NCBI GenBank assembly: GCA_963786225.1 | Contig: CAWAYQ010000007.1 | Span: forward strand, 62,001-126,000 | Direction: 5' to 3' | Origin: Flaviflagellibacter sp963786225 | Lineage (GTDB): Bacteria > Pseudomonadota > Alphaproteobacteria > Rhizobiales > Methylopilaceae | DNA length: 64,000 nucleotides | Shown here: piece by piece, positions 53,838-61,702 of the stretch | Numbering within the stretch: position 1 is the stretch's first letter | Layout of the letters: every line of letters starts with the position of its first letter | Notes under the pieces: model-generated | Told to the model about the DNA's origin: nothing | What the model saw: only the letters and a program-made list of their open reading frames with translations | The model's database searches: none | Program-made: the position numbers and the translations under genes

Positions 53838-54821
53838 ATGTTCTCAAAGGTGATCTGCAGCAGGCGTGAATGGCTTGCCGGAACGGGGCTCCTGGCCTTG
53901 GCTTCCATCATCCCGAGCCTTCCGGCTCTGGCCGCCGTCGACACCGCCAAGGTCACGATTCCGGCAGGGCCGGGCGGGGGCTGGGACCGGACCGGACGCC
54001 TGACCATGCAGGCCATGCAGAAGGAAAAGCTGATCGGCGCGGTTCAGTTCACGAACCGTGCGGGCGGGGCGGGGACCGTCGGCCTCACCGAATTCGTACG
54101 CACGACCAAGGGCGACGACACGGCTTTGCTGTTCACCGGCGTCATCATGATGAGCAGCGTCATTACGGCGAAATCGCCAATCACCATCGACATGACGACG
54201 CCTCTGGCATGCCTGACGCGTGAATATGTCGGCATCGGCGTTCCCGCGGATTCGTCGTACAAGACCGTCGCCGACATGGTCGCGGCGCTGAAGGCGGATC
54301 CGAGCAGCGTGACGGTCGGCGGCTCCGGCGTCGGCAGTGTCGAGCATCTAACTCTGGCGCTGATGGCGCAGCAGAACCAGGTTCCGCTCGACAAGCTCAA
54401 TTTCATCACCTTCAGCGGCAACGAATATGTTCCCGCGCTTGTGAGCGGCAAGATCAAGGCCGTCATGACGGGCGTGTCCGAACTGAAGCCGCTGGCCGAT
54501 GCCGGACGCATCCGCATCATCGGCGTGACCTCGGCGGAACCGCTCAAGGGCGTCGACATTCCGACCCTGAAATCGGCCGGCCTCGACATCACGGTCGGCA
54601 ACTGGCGCGGCGTCGTCGGCGCTCCGGGCATGTCCGATGCCGCGAAGACGGAATGGATCTCGAAGCTCGACAAGCTTTCGAAGTCTCCGTCGTGGCCGCA
54701 AGCTCTGGCCGCGCAGGGTCTTGAAGACGCCTATATGTCGGGCGACGAATTTGCGACCTTCCTCAAGACCGAGAACGAGCGCTGGACATCGACGTTGACC
54801 GAGCTCGGCCTCGTGAAGTGA
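53838..54821 (+). CDS. tctC: TTT-system periplasmic substrate-binding protein, system 2
   Basis: Protein of 327 residues. The signal ICSRREWLAGTGLLALASII contains a twin-arginine RREWLA motif, unusual among Bug proteins. The mature part KVTIPAGPGGGWDRTGRLTM, FTNRAGGAGTVGLTEFV and VTVGGSGVGSVEHLTLAL fits the variant TctC group with a GGGWDRTGR ligand loop. A 13-codon GTG frame at 53828-53869 with AGGGAG before it overlaps the start and may be a leader or the mark of a misread start. The stop shares one base with the tctB ATG. Confidence 0.9.
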   Translation: MFSKVICSRREWLAGTGLLALASIIPSLPALAAVDTAKVTIPAGPGGGWDRTGRLTMQAMQKEKLIGAVQFTNRAGGAGTVGLTEFVRTTKGDDTALLFTGVIMMSSVITAKSPITIDMTTPLACLTREYVGIGVPADSSYKTVADMVAALKADPSSVTVGGSGVGSVEHLTLALMAQQNQVPLDKLNFITFSGNEYVPALVSGKIKAVMTGVSELKPLADAGRIRIIGVTSAEPLKGVDIPTLKSAGLDITVGNWRGVVGAPGMSDAAKTEWISKLDKLSKSPSWPQALAAQGLEDAYMSGDEFATFLKTENERWTSTLTELGLVK

Positions 54822-55324
54822 TGGAGCGGGACCGGACCGTGATGATGCATTGGCTGCGGCGCCCCTGGTGGGTCGGAGTTGCGATCATGCTGGTGGGAGC
54901 CGTGTGGATCTACGGGTCCACCGGGCTCTCGCAATTGTCGTCCATCGCGGTCATCGGTCCCGGCGTCTTCGTCACTCTCATCGGCATCGGCCTCGTCCTG
55001 TGCGGGGCGACCCTGGTGTTCCAGATGGTTCTCTCCGCAGATGGACCGGCGGCCCCGCCGGAGGACGGCGCGGAGATCGTGTCCTTCCGTCCCGGGGCGT
55101 TCGTCGTGGCGCTCCTCGCCGTCGCGGCGCCCCTCGTTCTGATGAAGCAGGTCGGCTTTCCGCTGACCGCGGCAATCGTGTTCGCCGGCGTGACCTACGC
55201 ATTCGGATCGCGCCGCGTCGTCGCGGACTTCCTCATCGGGGCCGTCGTTTCGGTCGTCAGCTGGTTCCTGTTCCACTGGCTTGGCGTCGATCTCGGCGGC
55301 TTCCTTCCGCTGCTTGGCTTCTGA
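54821..55324 (+). CDS. tctB: TTT small membrane subunit TctB, system 2
   Basis: Protein of 167 residues with four hydrophobic segments: RPWWVGVAIMLVGAVWIYG, the TctB-like SSIAVIGPGVFVTLIGIGLV, PGAFVVALLAVAAPLVLM and DFLIGAVVSVVSWFLFHWLG. It is more divergent than system 1, lacking the RMGPGYFP motif and showing IGPGVFV instead. It is coupled by overlap to tctC and lies 10 bp from tctA. Intact. Confidence 0.88.
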   Translation: MERDRTVMMHWLRRPWWVGVAIMLVGAVWIYGSTGLSQLSSIAVIGPGVFVTLIGIGLVLCGATLVFQMVLSADGPAAPPEDGAEIVSFRPGAFVVALLAVAAPLVLMKQVGFPLTAAIVFAGVTYAFGSRRVVADFLIGAVVSVVSWFLFHWLGVDLGGFLPLLGF

Positions 55325-55334
55325 CGGGCGCACG

Positions 55335-56861
55335 ATGACTTCTACCTTCGATCTTCTGTTGAGCGGTTTCGGGACGGCTTTGATGCCGCTCAATCTCCTG
55401 ATGGCGCTCATCGGAACGCTGCTCGGCACTGCGATCGGCGTCCTTCCCGGCATCGGGCCGGCGCTGACCATCGCGCTCCTCCTGCCGGTGACCTATCAGC
55501 TCACCCCCGAAACCGCCTTCATCATGTTCGCCGGCATCCTCTATGGAGCGATGTATGGCGGATCGACGACGTCCATACTTCTGAACACGCCCGGCGAGAG
55601 CAGTTCGATCGTCACGGCGATCGAGGGCAACCGGATGGCGCGCAACGGACGGGGCGCCGCGGCCCTTGCGACGGCCGCGATCGGCTCGTTCGTCGCGGGC
55701 ACGATCGGAACGCTGCTGCTGACGTTTCTCGCGCCCGCTTTCGCGGAACTCGCGTTCACCTTCGGCCCGGTCGAATATTTCTCGCTGATGGTGCTCGCCT
55801 TCACCACGATTTCGGCGGTGATGGGCAATTCGCGCACGCGTGGCTTCACATCGCTCCTGATCGGACTTGCGCTGTGCGTCATCGGCATCGACAGCCAGAC
55901 CGGCCAGGCACGCATGACGTTCGGCTCGCTCAACCTTCTCGACGGCATTCCCTTCACCATCGTTCTCGTGTCCCTGTTTGCAATCGGCGAGGTGCTTTAC
56001 CTCGCGGCGCACACAAAGCCCGGCACGCCGTCGATCAACCCGCTGTCCGGCGGCCTCTGGATGAAGAAGGACGACTGGAAGCGCTCATGGAAACCCTGGC
56101 TGCGCGGCACGGCCATCGGATTTCCGATCGGCATCCTGCCGGCGGGCGGGTCGGAGGTTCCGACGTTCCTGTCCTATGCGCTTGAGCGGAAACTCGCGAA
56201 AAATCCGCAGGATTTCGGCAATGGGGCGATCGAGGGCGTCGCCGGGCCGGAGGCTGCGAACAATGCCGCGACCGCCGGCGTGCTCGTTCCGTTGCTGACA
56301 CTCGGGCTGCCGACCTCCGCCACGACCGCCGTTCTTCTCAGCGCGCTGCAGGGGTATGGACTTCAGCCGGGCCCGCTGCTGTTCACGAGCAATCCCACTC
56401 TGGTCTGGTCCATCATTGCCTCGCTTTACGTGGGCAATCTGATGCTGCTCGTCCTGAACCTTCCGCTCGCCGGCATCTGGGTCCGGCTTCTTCTGATCCC
56501 GCGCCCGTATCTTTACGCGGGGATCACGGTGTTCTCGCTGATCGGCGTCTGGGGTCTGTCGGCTTCGGTGTTCGATCTGGGCGTGATGCTGGCCGCGGGC
56601 CTCGCCGGTTACTTCATGCGGCTTTACGATTTTCCCATCGCGCCGCTTCTCGTCGGCCTCATCCTCGGCCCGCTCGCCGAGCAGCAATTGCGGCGCGCTC
56701 TGGCGCTCAGCCAGGGAGACCCATCCATCCTGCTGTCGAGCCCGATCTCGGCGGCGCTGCTCGCGGTCGCGGTGCTGGTCATCGCGTCGCCCTATCTGCT
56801 CAAACTCCTCGCCAGGAAAGCCGCGATCCCGGTCGCGGAAGCGGCAGCCACCGGAGACTGA
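55335..56861 (+). CDS. tctA: TTT large membrane subunit TctA, system 2
   Basis: Protein of 508 residues: GTLLGTAIGVLPGIGPALTI, GILYGAMYGGSTTSILLNTP, GESSSIVTAIEGNRMARNGR, then GIIL-type repeat IGILPAGGSEVPTFLSYALE and GAIEGVAGPEAANNAATAGV. The second repeat has PAGGSEVP where system 1 has PGGGAIL. It forms the permease with TctB. The dehydrogenase gene follows 2 bp after the stop, so transport and metabolism are on one transcript. Intact. Confidence 0.95.
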   Translation: MTSTFDLLLSGFGTALMPLNLLMALIGTLLGTAIGVLPGIGPALTIALLLPVTYQLTPETAFIMFAGILYGAMYGGSTTSILLNTPGESSSIVTAIEGNRMARNGRGAAALATAAIGSFVAGTIGTLLLTFLAPAFAELAFTFGPVEYFSLMVLAFTTISAVMGNSRTRGFTSLLIGLALCVIGIDSQTGQARMTFGSLNLLDGIPFTIVLVSLFAIGEVLYLAAHTKPGTPSINPLSGGLWMKKDDWKRSWKPWLRGTAIGFPIGILPAGGSEVPTFLSYALERKLAKNPQDFGNGAIEGVAGPEAANNAATAGVLVPLLTLGLPTSATTAVLLSALQGYGLQPGPLLFTSNPTLVWSIIASLYVGNLMLLVLNLPLAGIWVRLLLIPRPYLYAGITVFSLIGVWGLSASVFDLGVMLAAGLAGYFMRLYDFPIAPLLVGLILGPLAEQQLRRALALSQGDPSILLSSPISAALLAVAVLVIASPYLLKLLARKAAIPVAEAAATGD

Positions 56862-56863
56862 CA

Positions 56864-57880
56864 ATGAGACTGGCCATCCTTGACGATTACCAGGGCATGT
56901 CGCTGCAACTGGCCGACTGGGCGCGCGCAACCGGCGTTTCCGTCGTGCCGTTTCGCGATCACGTCACCAGCAAGGCCGAACTCATCGCGCGGCTCGCGGA
57001 TTTCGATGCCGTCATGCGCATTCGCGAGCGCACCGAGTTTCCGCGCGACGTTCTGGAAAAGCTGCCGCGCCTGAAGCTGATCCTGGCCACGGGCATGCGC
57101 AATGCGCGCTCGATCGATCTCAAGGCGGCCGACGAACTCGGTATCGTCATCAGCACGACCGATGCGTTTCACCAGAGCACGGTGGAGGTCGTCTGGGCTC
57201 TTCTTCTCGGCCTGTTCCGCCACATCCCGCAGGAGACCGCGTCGCTGAGAGCAGGCGGCTGGCAGATCGGTCTCGGCCAGGGTGTGGCCGGACGGACGCT
57301 CGGCCTGATCGGCCTCGGCAATATGGGCATTCCGGTCGCGCGCATCGCGATCGACTTCGGCATGAAGGTCATCGCCTGGAGTCCGAACCTGACCCAGGAA
57401 CGCGCCGATCCGCATGACGTCGAGGCTGTGACGAAGGAGGATTTGTTTCGCCGCTCCGACGCGATCACGATCCACATGCCGCTGAGCGACCGCACATTGG
57501 GGCTCGTGGGTCCGGACGAGTTCCGGCTGATGAAGCCCGCGGCCTACCTCGTCAATACGTCCCGCGCGGAGATCGTGGATCAGGCGGCTTTGATCGACGC
57601 GCTCTCGAACAGGAAGATCGGCGGCGCCGGTCTCGACGTCTACGAGATCGAGCCGCTTCCGGCCGATCATCCCTACCGCTCGCTCCCCAACGTGCTGGCG
57701 ACCCCGCATATCGGTTTCGTGACGGAAGAGAACTACCGTCTGTTCTTCGAGGAGAGCTTGAAGAACCTGCTGGCGTTCCGGGCCGGAGCGCCGATTCGCA
57801 CGATTTCCTCGGAACGGCCGTTCCTTCCCGACTCGCAGGTCGGTATGCAACTTGCTGCCGGAGCAGCACATCACCCTTAG
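56864..57880 (+). CDS. D-isomer-specific 2-hydroxyacid dehydrogenase
   Basis: NAD(P)-dependent oxidoreductase of 338 residues. The Rossmann loop reads LGLIGLGNMGIPVARIAIDF. The catalytic residues are Arg in LVNTSRAEIVDQAALIDAL, Glu in GAGLDVYEIEPLP and His in VLATPHIGFVTEENY. It interconverts a 2-hydroxy and a 2-oxo acid; the substrate is unknown, but the operon suggests a hydroxy-dicarboxylate. GGAG precedes the ATG by 7 bases. Intact. Confidence 0.9.
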   Translation: MRLAILDDYQGMSLQLADWARATGVSVVPFRDHVTSKAELIARLADFDAVMRIRERTEFPRDVLEKLPRLKLILATGMRNARSIDLKAADELGIVISTTDAFHQSTVEVVWALLLGLFRHIPQETASLRAGGWQIGLGQGVAGRTLGLIGLGNMGIPVARIAIDFGMKVIAWSPNLTQERADPHDVEAVTKEDLFRRSDAITIHMPLSDRTLGLVGPDEFRLMKPAAYLVNTSRAEIVDQAALIDALSNRKIGGAGLDVYEIEPLPADHPYRSLPNVLATPHIGFVTEENYRLFFEESLKNLLAFRAGAPIRTISSERPFLPDSQVGMQLAAGAAHHP

Positions 57881-57889
57881 GAGCGCCTT

Positions 57890-59041
57890 ATGTCCCAACA
57901 CGGTTACAAGGCGGCCTTCATGCGGGGCGGGACATCCAAGGCGGTGATGTTTCGCCGACAGGATCTTCCCGAAAATCCAGCCGACTGGGACGCGATCTTT
58001 CTCGGGATCATGGGATCCCCGGACCCCAATGGCCGCCAGCTCGACGGCATGGGCGGCGGATTGTCGTCGGTCTCGAAAGTCTGCGTGATCGGCCCGCCGT
58101 CGCGGGACGATGCCGATGTCGACTACACATTCGCGCAGATCGGCGTGACCGACGCTTTGGTCGATTACAGCGGCAATTGCGGGAACATGTCCTCGGCTAT
58201 CGGGCCTTTCGCGGTTCGTAGCGGTCTCGTCCCCAAACCCGGGGACGGCGAAGCCGCCGTTCGTATTCACAACACCAACACGTCGCGGATCATCGTCTCC
58301 CGGTTCCAGGTCAAGAATGGCGAGGCTTTGACCGACGGCGACATGAAGCTCGACGGCGTGTCGGGCAGCGGCGCGCCGATACGCCTGGAGTTTCTCGAAC
58401 CCGGCGGCAGCAAGACGGGCCGTCTTCTGCCGACGGGAAACCCGGTCGACCAGATCGAGATCGAAGGCGTGCCGATTGCCGCGTCATTGGTCGACGCCGC
58501 CAATCCTTGCGTCTTCATTGCCGCGTCAGCCCTTGGAAAATCGGGAACGGAGCGTCCCGATGTGCTGGAAGCCGATCCGGTCTTCTTGGCCAAGATGGAA
58601 GACATCCGTCGCAAGGCTTCGGTCGCGATGGGGCTGGCCGCCACATTGGAGGCGGCGGCGCAGATCCGGTCCATTCCCAAGATCGGCATTATCGCGGCTC
58701 CCGCCGCATATGAAACACTTTCAGGCCAGACCGTATCGAGCGCCGATGTCGATCTCCTGATCCGCATGGTCTCGGTCGGCCAGCCTCACCGGGCCATCCC
58801 GCTGACGGCGGCGGTCTGCGCCTCGGTCGCGGCCCGGGTTCCCGGAAGCCTGCTGCACAAAGCGGCGTCTCCGGGAGACGCGCCGATCCGCATCGGACAT
58901 GCGTCCGGCGTCATCGTGGTCGATGCCAAGGTGACGGAAACCTCGAACAGCGGCGCCCATGCGGAATACGGCGCGGTCTATCGCACGGCGCGCCTGCTGT
59001 TCGACGGGACCGTCTTCCGCCGCGACGGCAACGGGAACTGA
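57890..59041 (+). CDS. PrpF-family aconitate/methylitaconate-type isomerase
   Basis: Protein of 383 residues with the two-lobed PrpF fold (DUF453). KAAFMRGGTSKAVMFRRQDL, LGIMGSPDPNGRQLDGMGGG, SSVSKVCVIGP and VDYSGNCGNMSSAIGPFAV are the family signatures, and Lys/Ser/Cys of the SGNCGN loop lie at the active site. Known members are 2-methylaconitate isomerase (PrpF), 4-oxalomesaconate tautomerase (GalD) and 3-methylitaconate isomerase (Mii), all moving the double bond of a di- or tricarboxylate. AGGAG lies 7 bases before the ATG. No prpC, prpD or acnD is present here. Confidence 0.9.
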   Translation: MSQHGYKAAFMRGGTSKAVMFRRQDLPENPADWDAIFLGIMGSPDPNGRQLDGMGGGLSSVSKVCVIGPPSRDDADVDYTFAQIGVTDALVDYSGNCGNMSSAIGPFAVRSGLVPKPGDGEAAVRIHNTNTSRIIVSRFQVKNGEALTDGDMKLDGVSGSGAPIRLEFLEPGGSKTGRLLPTGNPVDQIEIEGVPIAASLVDAANPCVFIAASALGKSGTERPDVLEADPVFLAKMEDIRRKASVAMGLAATLEAAAQIRSIPKIGIIAAPAAYETLSGQTVSSADVDLLIRMVSVGQPHRAIPLTAAVCASVAARVPGSLLHKAASPGDAPIRIGHASGVIVVDAKVTETSNSGAHAEYGAVYRTARLLFDGTVFRRDGNGN

Positions 59042-59042
59042 T

Positions 59043-59939
59043 ATGGAGACGAACGTGACCGCGACGCCCATGATCACGACACCGGGGCAGATTCTCAAAA
59101 CCCTCGTTCAGACGCGACGCGGCGTGCTTATGCCCGGCGCGGCCAATGCCCTTACGGCGAGGATCGTCGAGGACCTCGGTTACGAGGTTGTCTATGTCAC
59201 CGGCGCGGGCGTCAGCAATACATGGCTGGGAATGCCCGATCTCAGCTTCGTCGGGCTCGGCGAGATCGCCGCGCATACCTCGGCCATCCGCGGCGCCGTC
59301 TCGCTTCCGATCGTGGTCGACGCGGACACCGGCTTCGGCAACGCGGTCAACATGTATCACGCGATCCGCACCCTTGAGCGGGCAGGGGCCAACGCCATCC
59401 AGATCGAAGACCAGATCATGCCGAAGAAGTGCGGTCACTTTGCCGGCAAGGCCGTCGTCCCCAAGGATGAGATGGTCGACAAGATCAAGGCGGCGCTGGA
59501 CGCCCGACAGAGCGAGGACTGCCTGATCATCGCCCGCACCGACAGCCGCGCGGTCGAAGGTTTCGAGGCCGCCGCCGAACGATGCCGTGCTTACCGCGAG
59601 GCCGGCGCCGACATCATCTTTCTGGAGGCGCCGGAAAGCATGGACGAGCTCGCCGCCATTCCCAAGACGGTCGACGCGCCGCATCTCGTCAACATCGTCG
59701 TCGGCGGCAAGACCCCGATGGTCAGCACCGAGGAGCTCGGGGCGATGGGGTTCTCGCTGGTGCTGTACGCAAACGTCGCTTTGCAGGGGGCGGTGCACGG
59801 CATGACAAATGCGCTGAAGGCTCTCAAGGACGGACGCGACGTCAGCGAAGCCAGCGGCCTCGTCACGAGCTTTGCCGAGCGGCAGAGCCTCGTGAAGAAG
59901 CCGTTCTTCGACGAACTCGAGAAGCGCTACAGCCGCTGA
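59043..59939 (+). CDS. Isocitrate lyase/PEP mutase superfamily lyase (dimethylmalate- or methylisocitrate-lyase-like)
   Basis: TIM-barrel enzyme of 298 residues. TRRGVLMPGAANALTARIVE, VVDADTGFGNAVNMYHAIRT with the metal Asp, IQIEDQIMPKKCGHFAGKAV with the KKCGH catalytic loop, and IIARTDSRAVEGFEAAAERC match the 2,3-dimethylmalate lyase / methylisocitrate lyase branch. These cleave a 2-hydroxy tri- or dicarboxylate into pyruvate or a related 2-oxo acid plus a second carboxylate. It follows the PrpF gene by 1 bp, so isomerase and lyase probably act in sequence. An ATG at 59070 is an alternative start. Confidence 0.88.
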   Translation: METNVTATPMITTPGQILKTLVQTRRGVLMPGAANALTARIVEDLGYEVVYVTGAGVSNTWLGMPDLSFVGLGEIAAHTSAIRGAVSLPIVVDADTGFGNAVNMYHAIRTLERAGANAIQIEDQIMPKKCGHFAGKAVVPKDEMVDKIKAALDARQSEDCLIIARTDSRAVEGFEAAAERCRAYREAGADIIFLEAPESMDELAAIPKTVDAPHLVNIVVGGKTPMVSTEELGAMGFSLVLYANVALQGAVHGMTNALKALKDGRDVSEASGLVTSFAERQSLVKKPFFDELEKRYSR

Positions 59940-59969
59940 ATTGAGAACCGCTCAGGCTGCATTCCGCTG

Positions 59970-60098
59970 ATGTTCGCGGGCGTTGCCGTGATTGCGATCA
60001 TGGGCATCGCGACCTACGCTCTGTTCGCCTATATCGAGCGGCGCATGACGGGATGGGCGACGCGCGGTCAGAACATGCAGGTGGCGGGCGGGGGCTGA
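59970..60098 (+). pseudogene. C-terminal remnant of an ABC transporter permease
   Basis: Short frame of 42 residues: MFAGVAVIAIMGIATYALFA, then YIERRMTGWATRG. This is the usual last membrane helix and basic tail of nitrate/taurine-type (SsuC/TauC) permeases, whose proteins end in a helix followed by ERRxxxW. The rest of the gene is absent, so it is a leftover of a deleted transporter. It lies between the lyase and the exporter. Confidence 0.6.
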
Positions 60099-60144
60099 GC
60101 GGGCCGCTGACGCGGCCTATCCTCCCTCCGGTCCGGAACACCCG

Positions 60145-60894
60145 ATGCTGAGCCTCGAAGCCATTGTGCTGATTACCTTGGCGCTGGGAGCGGGCGCCAT
60201 CGTCAAGGGAGCCACCGGCCTCGGCCTGCCGCTCGTGGCCCTGCCGGTACTGGCCAGCTTCTTCGACGTGCGCCACGCGATCCTGATCATGGTCGTTCCG
60301 ATCATCGTGACGAACATCTGGCAGATCTGGGAACTTCGCGGCCGCCGCGAGGGTACGGGGTTCCTGATACCCATGCTGAGCACGGGCGTCGTCGGCATCG
60401 GATTGGGAACCTGGCTTCTGGCGGGAGTGCCCGCCGCGCTGCTGTCGCTCGGCCTCGGCGTCGTGCTGCTCGCCTATATCGGATTGAGGATCGCGCGGCC
60501 GGCCTTCGCATTGAGCCCGCGGGTCGGGATGAGGTTTGCGGCGCCTGTCGGCCTGGCCGCCGGCTTCATGCAGGGAGCGACCGGTTTATCGACGCCGATC
60601 ACGATCCCGTTCATTCACGCGCACCATCTTGGCCGCGAACCGCTCGTGTTCGCCCTGTCGATCATGTTCCTGACTTTCGCGATCGTGCAGCTCATCGCGA
60701 TGTGGACCGCTCAGCTGGTGGATGTCAGCCATCTGCTCGAGGGGGTGGTCGCGCTCGTCCCGGTGCTCGTCTTCATGCCCGTGGGGAACTGGATCGGCCG
60801 GATCATGAGCCAGAGGGTGTTCAACATCGCCGTTCTGTGCCTGCTCGCGGCGGTCGCCGCGAACCTCATCCTCGCCTCCATCTCCCATCTCTGA
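60145..60894 (+). CDS. TauE/SafE family membrane exporter
   Basis: Protein of 249 residues with about eight hydrophobic segments and the two repeats of the family: AGAIVKGATGLGLPLVALPV and AAGFMQGATGLSTPITIPFI. TauE/SafE proteins export sulfite, sulfoacetate or other organic anions. Here it could expel an acidic by-product or be unrelated. It follows the lyase by about 200 bp with the permease remnant between, and is convergent with the HbpS-like gene. Intact. Confidence 0.9.
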   Translation: MLSLEAIVLITLALGAGAIVKGATGLGLPLVALPVLASFFDVRHAILIMVVPIIVTNIWQIWELRGRREGTGFLIPMLSTGVVGIGLGTWLLAGVPAALLSLGLGVVLLAYIGLRIARPAFALSPRVGMRFAAPVGLAAGFMQGATGLSTPITIPFIHAHHLGREPLVFALSIMFLTFAIVQLIAMWTAQLVDVSHLLEGVVALVPVLVFMPVGNWIGRIMSQRVFNIAVLCLLAAVAANLILASISHL

Positions 60895-60906
60895 GAGCCC
60901 GGGCGC

Positions 60907-61323
60907 TCACGCGCCGGGGTCGGCCGCGAGGCCCTGCGCTTCGATGCCGGCGATGGCCGCGGCTTCGTCATTGTCGGATGTCTCGCCCGAGACGCCGACC
61001 GCACCGAGAATGGCGCCGTCATCGCCGCGCACCAGCACGCCTCCAGGCACCGGGACGAAGAACCCGCCGGCCGCGTGCGTGACGGCGGCCAGGAAGTGAG
61101 CCGGGCGCTTGCCCAGATCGCGCGTTCCGATGCCCATCGCGATCGCGGCGTGAGCCTTGCCGATCGCGATTTCGGCGCGCTTCGTGCTCGTGCCGTCCTC
61201 GGTCGCGAGCGCCCGGATCGCGCCGCGCGCATCGAGCACCGCGACGGCGAGCGGCTTGAACCCGCTTTGGCGGCCCGCGGCCAGAGTGTGGGCAAGAATG
61301 GCCTCAGCGGTTTCCAGATTCAC
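60907..61323 (-). CDS. HbpS/GlcG-like protein (DUF336), 138 aa
   Basis: Start GTG at 61323 lies 6 bases after AAGGAG, giving VNLETAEAILAHTLAAGRQS; a longer frame to 61368 lacks a ribosome site. The fold pattern PLAVAVLDARGAIRALATED, KAHAAIAMGIGTRDLGKRP and VPVPGGVLVRGDDGAILGAV, then GVSGETSDNDEAAAIAGIEA matches GlcG/HbpS proteins, often found in operons for glycolate, aromatic or other organic-acid use. The role is unclear; haem binding is known only for some. Confidence 0.85.
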   Translation of the reverse strand: MNLETAEAILAHTLAAGRQSGFKPLAVAVLDARGAIRALATEDGTSTKRAEIAIGKAHAAIAMGIGTRDLGKRPAHFLAAVTHAAGGFFVPVPGGVLVRGDDGAILGAVGVSGETSDNDEAAAIAGIEAQGLAADPGA

Positions 61324-61418
61324 GATGATCTCCTTGAAATGTACGGGCATGGGTAGCCCCTCAGGCAAGCGCGCGGACGCTACTGCCCGAGGGTGTCATT
61401 TTCAATGAGGAGCGGCAT

Positions 61419-61702
61419 CACGCTTCCTCCTGGAAAGCCTCGCCGCGGCGTTCTCCCTCCCCTGAATGGGGAGGGCCAACTCGTGCGCAGCACGAGCGGG
61501 GTGGGGTGATGGCGTCAACCGCGCTGCATTTACTGTCCGCATCACGCCATTGACGTTTCCCGGAAGATCGGAGACCTCGCAAGTTCGATACGCCGAAGTC
61601 ACCCCACCCCGGAGCGCTTCGCGCTCTCGGCCCTCCCCATTCAGGGGAGGGAGGGGGCCATCCGGCCCGCTCACGCTTCTTCCTGGAAAGCCTCGACACG
61701 GC
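61419..61702. repeat. Inverted-repeat element inserted after tctA, with a duplicated tctA end
   Basis: CTCCCTCCCCTGAATGGGGA and GGGCC at 61453-61477 is the exact reverse complement of 61629-61653. CGGGGTGGGGTGA at 61497-61509 is the reverse complement of 61599-61611. Each arm also holds its own hairpin (CTCGTGC/GCACGAG; GAGCGC/GCGCTC). The core 61510-61598 shows no gene. About 30 bp on either side (61419-61448 and 61672-61701, CACGCTTC-TCCTGGAAAGCC) are near-identical and include the end of tctA. Confidence 0.8.

Noticed and set aside
57890..59939. The standard 2-methylcitrate cycle
   Set aside because: Only PrpF-like and lyase-like genes are present; prpC, prpD or acnD are absent, and a TTT importer and hydroxyacid dehydrogenase are not part of that pathway.
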